The translations under genes and the position numbers were made by a program. Positions 7,444 through 14,037 of a stretch of DNA of 14,037 bases are shown piece after piece. The notes beneath the pieces were generated by a model, which worked only from the letters and a program-made list of their open reading frames with translations, was not told the DNA's origin and did not search any database. This DNA comes from an uncultured Porphyromonas sp. (GTDB lineage: Bacteria > Bacteroidota > Bacteroidia > Bacteroidales > Porphyromonadaceae): positions 1 to 14,037 of the forward strand of contig NZ_CALIXW010000023.1 of the NCBI RefSeq assembly GCF_938046015.1. Reading direction: 5' to 3'. How positions within the stretch are numbered: the stretch's first letter is position 1; every line of letters starts with the position of its first letter.

Positions 7444-8424
7444 ATGTCACTACAGACAAGACGCTATAGCTTAGCCGGTATCTTGATGCTGGGGGCTGTC
7501 CATCTAGCCTCGGGGCAGAACGTCTCTATACAGACGCGTCTGGATCGCCCCGAGATACGCATCGGGGAGCCCGCGGCTATAGATATGATTATCCGCACGG
7601 ACAACCTACCCCAGACACGCTTTTGGCTTAGCGAGGACAGTACGGGCAATGCGCGCTTCCGTGTCCTTGAGTTCGGTGCTCTCGATACCCTCGACATAGG
7701 GAACGGGGTCAAGGAGATCAAGGCGCGTATGATCGTGACCTCCTTCGACTCGACGCTCGTCAACCTCCCCCCCATTATCGTCGAGACGCCCTCTGGGCAG
7801 GCAAGCTCCAAGGCCCTAGCTCTAAATGTCATCGCCCCACAGGTCGATGTCTCCAAGCCCGACGAGTTCAAGCCCATCATGGATCCCTGGGAGGAGCCCT
7901 ATACCCTGTTGGATCTCTTCCTCATCCTTTGGACGAGCTGGATCAGCTACGTCCTAGCAGGCCTGCTCCTTGTCGCAATCCTCATATACGAGTACAAGAG
8001 GAGGGCGCGGTATATGCAGCCCACGAAGCCTGTCCCAGTCCGTACCTATACACCGCTGGAGCAGTTGCAGAAGCGGCTCGCCCCGCTTGCGAAGGCTCCG
8101 CTGGAGACGCAGCAGGACTTCAAGGCCTATTACTCACTGCTCACTGAGGGACTGCGTCACTATTTCCTTGAGCTATGGGGGATCGAGGCCCTCGAGCTGA
8201 CGAGCTCGGAGCTCATCGCAGCCCTGAGCAGTCGCCAGGTCAATCCGCGCATACTACGGCACCTGGAAGGGATCTTCGCCCAAGCGGACTTCGTGAAGTT
8301 CGCCAAGAGCCTTCCGATGCCAAGCGAAGCCCACGAGTCCTGCCGTCTAGCCCTAGAGCTGGCGGATGAGCTCTATACGGCAGAGCGTGCTGAAGCCTCA
8401 GACAGAAAGGAGGTGACGGCATGA
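7444..8424 (+). CDS. BatD-like membrane protein preceding BatA
   Basis: A 326-residue protein with no name that I can assign safely. It has a signal peptide (1-24, RRYSLAGILMLGAVHLASG), a beta-rich exported domain (about 25-140) and one membrane helix (about 164-183). A basic stop-transfer segment, EYKRRARY, leads into a helical cytosolic tail (about 200-312). Residues 229-287 align without gaps to BatD residues 506-564, with 16 identities in 59 by hand count, including a shared ADF. The membrane order is the same as BatD, so it looks like a short paralogue: one exported beta domain instead of several, with the same tail. Proteins in this slot between DUF58 and BatA are usually annotated as hypothetical. 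The stop overlaps batA by four bases. A role in MoxR-dependent assembly is inferred. Confidence 0.85.
   Translation: MSLQTRRYSLAGILMLGAVHLASGQNVSIQTRLDRPEIRIGEPAAIDMIIRTDNLPQTRFWLSEDSTGNARFRVLEFGALDTLDIGNGVKEIKARMIVTSFDSTLVNLPPIIVETPSGQASSKALALNVIAPQVDVSKPDEFKPIMDPWEEPYTLLDLFLILWTSWISYVLAGLLLVAILIYEYKRRARYMQPTKPVPVRTYTPLEQLQKRLAPLAKAPLETQQDFKAYYSLLTEGLRHYFLELWGIEALELTSSELIAALSSRQVNPRILRHLEGIFAQADFVKFAKSLPMPSEAHESCRLALELADELYTAERAEASDRKEVTA
8407..8416 (+). promoter_or_regulatory. Consensus Shine-Dalgarno sequence before batA
   Basis: AAGGAGGTGA lies inside the end of the preceding gene, with the AGGAGG core 7 bases before the batA ATG at 8421. It is an essentially full match to the anti-Shine-Dalgarno end of 16S rRNA. 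The other starts in this window have weak or no such sequence, as is normal in Bacteroidota. The same bases also encode RKEVT in the upstream protein, so coincidence is possible. Confidence 0.6.
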
Positions 8425-9407
8425 CCTTCCTCCATCCTCACGTCCTGTGGCTACTGCTTCTCATACCTGCGCTAGTCCTCTTCTATATCCTCTGGCAGCG
8501 CAAGCAGCAGGCCACGCTGCGGACCCCCTCCCTACAGCTACTCCAGGGGGCAGGTGCTGGCTGGCGCGTCCGTCTACGGCACCTCGTCCCCGTCCTACGT
8601 CTGCTGGGGCTCTCGGCCATCATCATTGCACTGGCTCGTCCTCAGAGCTCGACGAGCTGGACAGAGAGCCAGGTAGAGGGCATCGATATCATGCTCACGA
8701 TGGACATCTCCACGAGCATGCTCGCTATGGACTTCGAGCCCAACCGCGTAGAGGCGGCCAAGGAGGTCGCCATGCGCTTCATCGCCAATCGCCCTAATGA
8801 TAATATCGGTCTTGTGGTCTTTGCAGGGGAGAGCTTCACCGCTTGTCCGCTCACACAGGACCACGCGACGCTTGTCAATAGGCTGAGCCAAATGAAACCC
8901 GGGATCATCGAGGATCAGACGGCCATTGGCTCCGGGCTGGCTACGGCCATCAGCCGCCTCAAGGACAGCAAGACCAAGAGCAAGGTCGTCATCCTCCTGA
9001 CTGACGGTGCGAACAACACGGGCAATATCTCCCCCTCCATGGCCGCAGAGCTAGCCAAGACGCTAGGCATATCGGTCTATACGATCGGTGTGGGCTCAGG
9101 CTCAGGCGAAGCTCCCTACCCTATAGAGACACCTGTAGGTACCGTGGTGCGTAATATGCCCGTGGACCTCGACGAGCCCACGATGCGTCAGATCGCGGAA
9201 ATCTCGGGCGGGGAGTACTTCCGCGCTACGGATAATCAGTCCCTAGCCAAGATCTACAAGGAGATCGACCGTCTAGAGAAGACCAAGCTCTCGACCCGCA
9301 GCTACCACAAGGTCTACGAGCAGTTCGCCTTCTTCGTCCTCATCGCAGCACTATGCCTGCTCCTGGAGTGGCTGCTGCGCTCTACCATCTTCCGACTCAA
9401 TCCCTAG
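8421..9407 (+). CDS. batA: BatA, membrane-anchored vWA protein
   Basis: A 328-residue Bacteroides-aerotolerance protein. Two N-terminal membrane helices (8-25, 55-72) with a basic loop between them (RKQQATLR, RVRLRH) place the vWA domain (about 88-295) in the periplasm. A third helix (301-319) returns the C-terminus to the cytosol. The metal-ion site is complete: DISTS (95-99), T167 and D195 in LLTDG. It is followed at once by batB, a paralogue of the same layout with only three bases between them, so the two probably work as a pair. BatA/BatB are linked in the literature on Bacteroides, Leptospira and Francisella to stress tolerance or envelope integrity. Their biochemical activity is not settled. 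Translation probably benefits from the strong ribosome site upstream. Confidence 0.95.
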   Translation: MTFLHPHVLWLLLLIPALVLFYILWQRKQQATLRTPSLQLLQGAGAGWRVRLRHLVPVLRLLGLSAIIIALARPQSSTSWTESQVEGIDIMLTMDISTSMLAMDFEPNRVEAAKEVAMRFIANRPNDNIGLVVFAGESFTACPLTQDHATLVNRLSQMKPGIIEDQTAIGSGLATAISRLKDSKTKSKVVILLTDGANNTGNISPSMAAELAKTLGISVYTIGVGSGSGEAPYPIETPVGTVVRNMPVDLDEPTMRQIAEISGGEYFRATDNQSLAKIYKEIDRLEKTKLSTRSYHKVYEQFAFFVLIAALCLLLEWLLRSTIFRLNP

Positions 9408-9410
9408 GGT

Positions 9411-10442
9411 ATGAACATACACTTCCAGTCCCCCGAGTATCTCAGCTTCCTCTTGGGGCTCTTGCCCCTCCTGGGCTGGGCTGTGTGGCGCTTCTTCCAG
9501 CGCCGCAGGCAGCTTGCCCGCTATGCTAGCCCTGAGATGCAGCAGCTCATCATGCCGCTGGCTACGGGACGCAAGCTGCTCCTGAGGGACCTGATGATCC
9601 TCCTAGCGGGAGCGCTGCTGCTCATCGTGCTGGCACGTCCTCAGATCGCGGGGCGTACTGCGGGCGCTAGCGAGGACAACAAGGGGATCGAGGCAATGAT
9701 CTGCCTCGACATCTCCAACTCGATGCTCTGCGAGGACATTGCCCCGAATAGACTCGAGTTCGCCAAGCGGACAATATCCAAGCTGCTGGGCGAGATGAAG
9801 AGCGACCGCGTGGGGCTCATCGTCTTTGCTGGTAGCTCCTTCGTCCAGCTCCCCATTACCACCGACCTAAGCACCGCCCAGGAGTTCCTCGGGGACATCT
9901 CCCCGAACATGATCTCCGACCAAGGTACGGCTATTGGCGCAGCCATCGACCTCGCACGCCAGTCCTTCTCTGACCGTAAGGACCTAGGGAAGGCCATCAT
10001 CGTGCTGACGGACGGTGAGGACTTCGAGGATAATGCCCTCGAGGCAGCCAAGGCGGCTAAGGAGGCTGGCATCCGCATCAATGTGGTGGGGGTCGGCACC
10101 AGCGAGGGCGGCAACATCCCCACGAGCGGAGGGCCCCTGACCGATGAGACGGGCAACATGGTCGTCACGCGCTTCAATCCCGAGATGTGCCAGTCGCTGG
10201 CCTCCGTAGGGGCTGGCGTCTTCGTCAGCTCGGCCTCGCAGGCCAGCGTCGTCAAGGAGCTGAAGAAGCAGCTCGACGAGCTGCCTAAGGGCAGCGTCTC
10301 GGGCGGCTCCGATAGCAGCGCTATAGAGGACTACGAGTCATGGCTGTGGGCAGCCTTCATCCTCCTCGTCCTAGAGTTCTGTATCATGGGGCGCCGCAAC
10401 AAGTTCCTCATCCGCTACAATATCTTCGGTCATGAGAAGTAA
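9411..10442 (+). CDS. batB: BatB, membrane-anchored vWA protein
   Basis: A 343-residue paralogue of BatA with the same plan. It has two N-terminal helices (about 11-29 and 60-76) around the basic segment RRRQLARY, a periplasmic vWA domain (about 92-290) and a last helix (311-327) followed by the basic tail GRRNKFLIRYN. MIDAS residues are DISNS (100-104), T173 in DQGTAIG and D201 in LTDGED. It differs from BatA in a Gly/Ser-rich stretch before the last helix (KGSVSGGSDSS, about 293-303). It also carries extra cysteines next to the metal site (C98, C107), which BatA lacks there. The 3' end overlaps batC by 11 bases in another frame, consistent with coupled translation. Confidence 0.95.
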   Translation: MNIHFQSPEYLSFLLGLLPLLGWAVWRFFQRRRQLARYASPEMQQLIMPLATGRKLLLRDLMILLAGALLLIVLARPQIAGRTAGASEDNKGIEAMICLDISNSMLCEDIAPNRLEFAKRTISKLLGEMKSDRVGLIVFAGSSFVQLPITTDLSTAQEFLGDISPNMISDQGTAIGAAIDLARQSFSDRKDLGKAIIVLTDGEDFEDNALEAAKAAKEAGIRINVVGVGTSEGGNIPTSGGPLTDETGNMVVTRFNPEMCQSLASVGAGVFVSSASQASVVKELKKQLDELPKGSVSGGSDSSAIEDYESWLWAAFILLVLEFCIMGRRNKFLIRYNIFGHEK

Positions 10443-11181
10443 GCTCATCTATATCCTTTGCCTCACGGCCTTCGCCTACGGCAGCAGCTCAGCCCAGTGG
10501 ATCAAGAGTGACGTCCGCCGTGCGGGCAAGCTCTACAAGAAGGGGAATTATGCTGCGGCCTCAGCCGAATATCGACGCGCTATACTCAAGGACAGCCTCT
10601 ATGCTAAGGCTAGCTTCGGCCTAGCTAACTCCGCCTACCAGGAGGGACACTATGATCAGGCCAAGAGCTATCTAGAGCGTCTTGCGGCGAATGAGCAGCT
10701 TCCTCAGCGTCAGCAGGCTGACGTCCTACACAATCTAGGCAACGTAGCGATGAAGCAGAAGGACTACCGTGCGGCTGTCGAGGCCTATGAGGAAGCGCTG
10801 ATACGCAACCCTCAGAACGAGGGTACGCGCTACAACCTAGTCCTAGCGCAGCGTCTGTTGAAGCAGCAGGAGCAGCAGCAGAAGGACAACAAGCAGCAGC
10901 AGAATAAGCAGGACCAGCAACAGCAACAACAGCAAGACAAGCAGAAGGACAAGCAGGATCCGAAGAAGCAGGATCAGCAGCAGAATGCTCAGCAGAAGCA
11001 GGACAACAAGCAGCAGGGCGGGAAGCCCGCAGAGCCTCGCCCTGGACAGATGTCCAAGGAGCAAGCTGAGCAGCTCCTCAACTCCTTCCGCTCCGATGAC
11101 GAGCAGACGCGCCGACGCGTAGAGCAGCGCCAGCGTGAAGAGCAGAGTCAGAATAGCAACAAGAACAAGAAGCGATGGTAA
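10432..11181 (+). CDS. batC: BatC, exported TPR protein with Gln/Lys-rich tail
   Basis: A 249-residue protein starting with a signal peptide (1-21, LIYILCLTAFAYG, likely cut after SSA). About three tetratricopeptide-type units follow (residues 25-142), for example KLYKKGNYAAASAEYRRAI and AMKQKDYRAAVEAYEEALIR. Residues 144-195 are almost only Gln, Lys and Asp. A short C-terminal element, GQMSKEQAEQLLNSF (205-219), resembles the conserved end of other BatC proteins. A charged, basic tail closes the protein. It should sit in the periplasm and act as a scaffold for the BatA/BatB vWA domains; that role is inferred from the TPR fold and position. The start overlaps batB by 11 bases and the end overlaps batD by seven. 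The low-complexity tract is likely to vary in length between strains. Confidence 0.92.
   Translation: MRSKLIYILCLTAFAYGSSSAQWIKSDVRRAGKLYKKGNYAAASAEYRRAILKDSLYAKASFGLANSAYQEGHYDQAKSYLERLAANEQLPQRQQADVLHNLGNVAMKQKDYRAAVEAYEEALIRNPQNEGTRYNLVLAQRLLKQQEQQQKDNKQQQNKQDQQQQQQQDKQKDKQDPKKQDQQQNAQQKQDNKQQGGKPAEPRPGQMSKEQAEQLLNSFRSDDEQTRRRVEQRQREEQSQNSNKNKKRW
10861..11016 (+). repeat. CAG/AAG/CAA low-complexity tract in batC
   Basis: About 156 bases built from CAG, CAA, AAG and GAC codons, with hardly any T on this strand. It encodes residues 144-195 of BatC. The units are imperfect, so slippage would mostly change length in steps of three and keep the frame. The opposite strand reads as a leucine-rich open frame, which is only the shadow of this tract. 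Confidence 0.85.
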
Positions 11182-12953
11182 GCATATCTCGCACACCTCT
11201 TCGTCGTACTGTCCTACTCGGTACGGCGACCTTCCTAGGTTTAGTCTCCCTGGCAGCTCAGACCATCAAGGTCGAGGTGCCAGCGACCGTTATCAAGGGA
11301 CGCCCTTTTCAGCTCGTATATCTACTGCAGGGCTCGGCTGAGCTTGAGCGCCTCGACGCACCCAAGCTCTCGGGGCTCAATCTCCTCTACGGCCCAGCGC
11401 GTCAGACCTCCAGCTCCTTCAGCAGCGTCAACGGTAGGACTACCAGCTCCGTCTCCACACAGCTTACCTATACCCTCCTAGCCGATAAGGTAGGTACGGT
11501 CTCCATCCCCCCCACGACGGCTGTCGTCGGGGGGCGCCAAGTCCAGGTACGCGGCGCGAGTATCAAGGTCCTCCCAGGCGAGCAAGGGCAGCAGGCTGCT
11601 CAGGCTAGCAGCGTGGGACACTACCTCTACCGCGCTATCCCTGGACGCAGCTCAGTCTACGAGCAGGAGGCCATCCCGATGCAGTACAAGCTGTATGCCT
11701 CCACGGAGTTTGAGATCGCCTCGCTCAAGGCCCCCGAGTACGAGGGCTTCCTCTCGCAGATGGAGCCCGATGATGGGCGCCGACAGCTTGTCCTCGAGAG
11801 CTATCAAGGGCGCAACTGGCGTACCGTCGTCATGCGTCAGGAGGTCCTTTTCCCCCAGCGCAGTGGTCAGCTGACCATCCCTGCCAGCGAGATCGGGCTG
11901 CGTGTCCCAGCGCCTATAGCCCAGGACGAAGATGACTTCTTCATCGGGGCTGCCAGTGTCATGGAGCGTACGGTGAGCTCCGCCCCTGTGACAATCACGG
12001 TCAAGCCACTCCCTACCGAGGGGCGCCCCGCAGACTTCTCCGGTGCTGTGGGTGCCTTCACGATGAAGGCAGAGCTCCTGAGCAAGAAGCTCAAGACCAA
12101 TGAGGCACTCACCCTACGCATCACCCTACAGGGGCAAGGTAACCTGAAGCTCGCGAAGGCCCCCGAGGTCAAGTTCCCCGATACCTTCGAGGTCTATGAC
12201 CCTAAGGAAAGCTACGAGCAGAAGGTCGGGGCGAACAATGTCCAGGGGCATAAGGTGATCGACTACTACGCCATCCCCAAGCGCGTCGGGATCGTGACGA
12301 TCCCGGCTGTCAGCTTCAGCTACTTCAACCCGCAGACACAGCACTACGAGACGATCCGCAGCCAATCCTTCCGCCTCGATATAGCCCAGGGGAAGAATGC
12401 CCCCCAGGACGAGGTCGTCAGCGCTGATCAGCAGCTCCTCAGCCTCGCGCCACTCAAGCAAGAGCTGGGAGCCCGTGCCATCCCTGGTCTCGGCTTCGTG
12501 CAGAGCTTCGTCTACTACCTCTCCTTCGTCTTCATCGCTCTGGCGGCACTCCTCGGCTACGTCCTGCTGCGCCGACGCCGTGCGCTGCTGGCTGACAGTG
12601 TAGGCTATCGTGCGAGCAAGGCAAGTAAGGTCGCGACACGTCGCCTACGTACGGCGCACGAGCTCCTTACAGCTGGGAAGCGTGAGGCCTTCTACGAAGA
12701 GCTAACCAAGGCCTTGTGGGGCTACCTCGGCGATAAGCTCCGTCTGCCCCTCTCCGAGCTTAGCCGCAGCAGTATCTCCGATCTCCTACGCGAGCGTCAG
12801 CTGCCTGATGAACTGATCGCACAGCTCACCAACCTACTTGACGCAGCCGACTTCGCCCGCTACGCACCTGCCCAGGAGGGCGATATGCAGCAGCTCTACG
12901 ACGATACGGCACGCCTCATCAGTCAAATGGATAGTCATCACCTCAGCCGATAG
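11175..12953 (+). CDS. batD: BatD, large exported membrane protein
   Basis: A 592-residue protein of the BatD (oxygen tolerance) family. It has a signal peptide (1-28, LRRTVLLGTATFLGLVSLAA), then a long beta-rich periplasmic part (about 30-435) that probably forms several Ig-like domains. Conserved pieces include FQLVYLLQG (45-53), RTVVMRQEVLFPQRSGQLTIP (216-236) and the GNLKLAKAPEVKFPDTFEVY region (322-341). One membrane helix (about 445-465) leads to RRRR and a helical cytosolic tail (about 485-585). The tail shares a 59-residue gapless match with the BatD-like protein encoded at 7444-8424. Length and layout are usual. The start overlaps batC by seven bases. It is thought to be the structural partner of BatA/BatB; the tail could be the contact for the MoxR/DUF58 pair (inference). 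Confidence 0.93.
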   Translation: MVSISRTPLRRTVLLGTATFLGLVSLAAQTIKVEVPATVIKGRPFQLVYLLQGSAELERLDAPKLSGLNLLYGPARQTSSSFSSVNGRTTSSVSTQLTYTLLADKVGTVSIPPTTAVVGGRQVQVRGASIKVLPGEQGQQAAQASSVGHYLYRAIPGRSSVYEQEAIPMQYKLYASTEFEIASLKAPEYEGFLSQMEPDDGRRQLVLESYQGRNWRTVVMRQEVLFPQRSGQLTIPASEIGLRVPAPIAQDEDDFFIGAASVMERTVSSAPVTITVKPLPTEGRPADFSGAVGAFTMKAELLSKKLKTNEALTLRITLQGQGNLKLAKAPEVKFPDTFEVYDPKESYEQKVGANNVQGHKVIDYYAIPKRVGIVTIPAVSFSYFNPQTQHYETIRSQSFRLDIAQGKNAPQDEVVSADQQLLSLAPLKQELGARAIPGLGFVQSFVYYLSFVFIALAALLGYVLLRRRRALLADSVGYRASKASKVATRRLRTAHELLTAGKREAFYEELTKALWGYLGDKLRLPLSELSRSSISDLLRERQLPDELIAQLTNLLDAADFARYAPAQEGDMQQLYDDTARLISQMDSHHLSR

Positions 12954-12964
12954 AGATCCCACCC

Positions 12965-13759
12965 ATGTCACAGCGACTTCATGTTCTTCTACTCGCCCTG
13001 ACCCTATCCGTGGGCAGTGTCTCGGCCTCTGCCGCCGAGCCCAAGCTCTGGGATCAGGCAGCTAGCCTCTACGAAGGCAAAGACTACAAGCAAGCCATCA
13101 CTCGCTATGAGCAGCTTCTCCAGCAGGAGGGGCCACGTGCTGGCATCTACTATAACCTCGCCTCCTGCTACTATCAGCTCGGAGATCTAGGGCACGCACG
13201 TCTCTATATAGAGCGTAGCCTACAGCTTGATCCCAGAGACGAAGCAGCCCAGTCCAATCGTCAGCTCATCCGAGCCAAAAGTATCGACCGCCTAGCTGAC
13301 GGCAAAGGCTGGGTAGAGCGTACTGGGGAGCAGATGGCCTATGCCCTACCCTTGCCCTTATTGATAGCCCTTAGCCTGCTGCTCTTCGCACTAGCTGCAG
13401 CAGCCTTCGTCCGTTTCTTCCTCGTGAGGCGGCGCAGCGCTCGCCGCTGGAGCTTCTACACGGGGCTGGGCTCGCTAGCCTTAAGCCTTTTCACGCTGGC
13501 TCTGATCCTTCACTGGGTGCACGAGCAACGTGAGGCCCGCCATCGAGCGGTCATTGTCCATCCCGAGGTATCGGTATTTGCCTCGGGAGACACGGTTGCT
13601 GAGGCGCTCTTTAGCCTGCACGAGGGGACGCTCATTCGCATCAAGGGTGAGCCTTCTACGGCACTGCAGCGCATCCCTATCACCCTACCCGATGGGCGTC
13701 ATGGCTGGATCCCGAACGCAAGTCTAGAGTACGTAGTTCCGCGTCCTACCTTGCCCTAG
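12965..13759 (+). CDS. batE: BatE, TPR and SH3-like membrane protein
   Basis: A 264-residue protein that ends the Bat cluster, 11 bases after batD. It has a signal peptide (1-24, LLLALTLSVGSVSASAA) and a TPR region (about 27-105, with LYEGKDYKQAITRYEQLL and YYNLASCYYQLGDLGHARLY). Two membrane helices (about 128-152 and 165-183) flank the strongly basic loop RRRSARRW. An SH3-like domain (about 194-258, ending in GRHGWIPNASLEYV) closes it. The basic loop should be cytosolic, so both the TPR part and the SH3-like part face the periplasm. Bacterial SH3 domains often bind cell-wall peptides. BatE proteins have this TPR-helices-SH3 layout. A strong terminator follows 28 bases after the stop, so this is the last gene of the transcript. 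Confidence 0.92.
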   Translation: MSQRLHVLLLALTLSVGSVSASAAEPKLWDQAASLYEGKDYKQAITRYEQLLQQEGPRAGIYYNLASCYYQLGDLGHARLYIERSLQLDPRDEAAQSNRQLIRAKSIDRLADGKGWVERTGEQMAYALPLPLLIALSLLLFALAAAAFVRFFLVRRRSARRWSFYTGLGSLALSLFTLALILHWVHEQREARHRAVIVHPEVSVFASGDTVAEALFSLHEGTLIRIKGEPSTALQRIPITLPDGRHGWIPNASLEYVVPRPTLP

Positions 13760-13787
13760 AGCAGCTCCACCCTATTTCCCTAAAGAC

Positions 13788-13828
13788 AAAGCCTCGAGCA
13801 CTGATACTGCTCGGGGCTTTGCTTTTTT
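13788..13828 (+). terminator. Intrinsic terminator after batE
   Basis: The arms AAAGCCTCGAGCA (13788-13800) and TGCTCGGGGCTTT (13808-13820) pair over 13 positions, with one U-G pair, around a 7-base loop. GC and six T follow. This is a textbook Rho-independent terminator for rightward transcription and closes the Bat operon. Read leftward, the T run is interrupted, so a reverse function is less likely. Confidence 0.93.
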
Positions 13829-14037
13829 AGTTTATAGAGACCTTTCCCTTTGTATCCCAGCTCGGGGGGCAAAGACCTCTATGGCACTCCATGCTGCTAG
13901 AGAAAGCCGTCTTGAGCCCTTATAGGGACAGCTAAGTTGCAAAATTAACAGCGATCGCCTAGGAGGGTCTAAACAAGCAGCTTAGAGTCTCAGTAAAGGG
14001 ACTTACCGCTCTAAGCTCCGCGAGGGATATCCCTCAG
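13829..14037. other. Intergenic region with several inverted repeats, no gene seen
   Basis: No reading frame longer than about 21 codons with family-like content is present on either strand. Dyads are ATAGAG/CTCTAT (13834-13839, 13877-13882) with an inner CTTTG/CAAAG pair (13848-13852, 13870-13874), CCCT-TAT-AGGG (13917-13927), AGCTTAGAG/CTCTAAGCT (13979-13987, 14009-14017) with an inner GTAA/TTAC, and the perfect palindrome GAGGGATATCCCTC (14022-14035). The region could be a leader of a gene beyond the window, a small RNA gene or protein-binding sites. I do not recognise a known RNA family. Confidence 0.5.
13940..13947 (-). promoter_or_regulatory. Possible leftward Bacteroidota -7 element
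   Basis: On the minus strand these bases read TAATTTTG, a full match to the Bacteroidota sigma -7 consensus TAnnTTTG. No good TTTG -33 box is present at the normal spacing (TTTAG at about 20 bases is the nearest). If real, it would start a short leftward RNA running toward the batE terminator. Confidence 0.25.

Noticed and set aside
10843..11196. Leucine-rich minus-strand frame opposite batC
   Set aside because: It is the direct complement of the CAG/AAG tract, so the poly-leucine run is a by-product and not a membrane protein.
13827..13892. 21-codon minus-strand frame after the terminator, behind the candidate leftward promoter
   Set aside because: No ribosome site, no recognisable peptide, and its stop lies in the T run of the terminator. 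This length is expected by chance.
13951..13958. GCGATCGC palindrome, identical to the HIP1 repeat of cyanobacteria
   Set aside because: I noticed it only once here and the genes are clearly Bacteroidota, so it is likely chance.

Overview
The window looks like chromosomal core sequence from a high-GC member of the Bacteroidota, most likely Porphyromonas or a near relative. The pointers are a complete Bacteroides-aerotolerance (Bat) gene set, ftsY directly coupled to rimO, an HU-like/LysM membrane protein typical of this phylum, a class I ribonucleotide reductase alpha subunit without its own ATP-cone, and mostly weak Shine-Dalgarno signals. The genus is inferred from gene content and composition and was not tested by a search. 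Every gene reads left to right. I see no tRNA, rRNA, CRISPR array, insertion sequence or prophage gene.

Bases 1-1770 hold the 3' tip of a gene that is probably nrdB, followed by nrdA. A hairpin at 1782-1819 separates this pair from what follows. Bases 1855-4106 hold ftsY (signal recognition particle receptor) and rimO (methylthiotransferase for ribosomal protein S12), overlapping by four bases. Bases 4112-5473 encode a single-pass membrane protein with HU-like domains at the N-terminal side and a LysM domain at the C-terminal side.

Bases 5505-13759 form a tight, partly overlapping Bat cluster: a MoxR AAA+ ATPase, a DUF58/vWA protein, a BatD-like membrane protein without an established name, batA and batB (membrane-anchored vWA proteins), batC (exported TPR protein with a Gln/Lys-rich tail), batD (large exported beta-rich membrane protein) and batE (TPR, two membrane helices, SH3-like end). 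A strong intrinsic terminator at 13788-13828 closes the run. The last ~210 bases have no credible gene but contain several inverted repeats.

Working model (inference): the MoxR ATPase and cytosolic DUF58 protein act as a chaperone or remodelling pair. They would work on the cytosolic tails of the BatD-like protein and BatD, while BatA and BatB present metal-binding vWA domains to the periplasm, with BatC and BatE as TPR scaffolds there. The LysM domain of the HU-like protein and the SH3-like domain of BatE both fall on the periplasmic side, which suggests contact with the cell wall. The strongest leads are the shared cytosolic module in the BatD-like protein and BatD, the HU-membrane-LysM protein, the cone-less NrdA, a consensus Shine-Dalgarno before batA, and the structured noncoding end.
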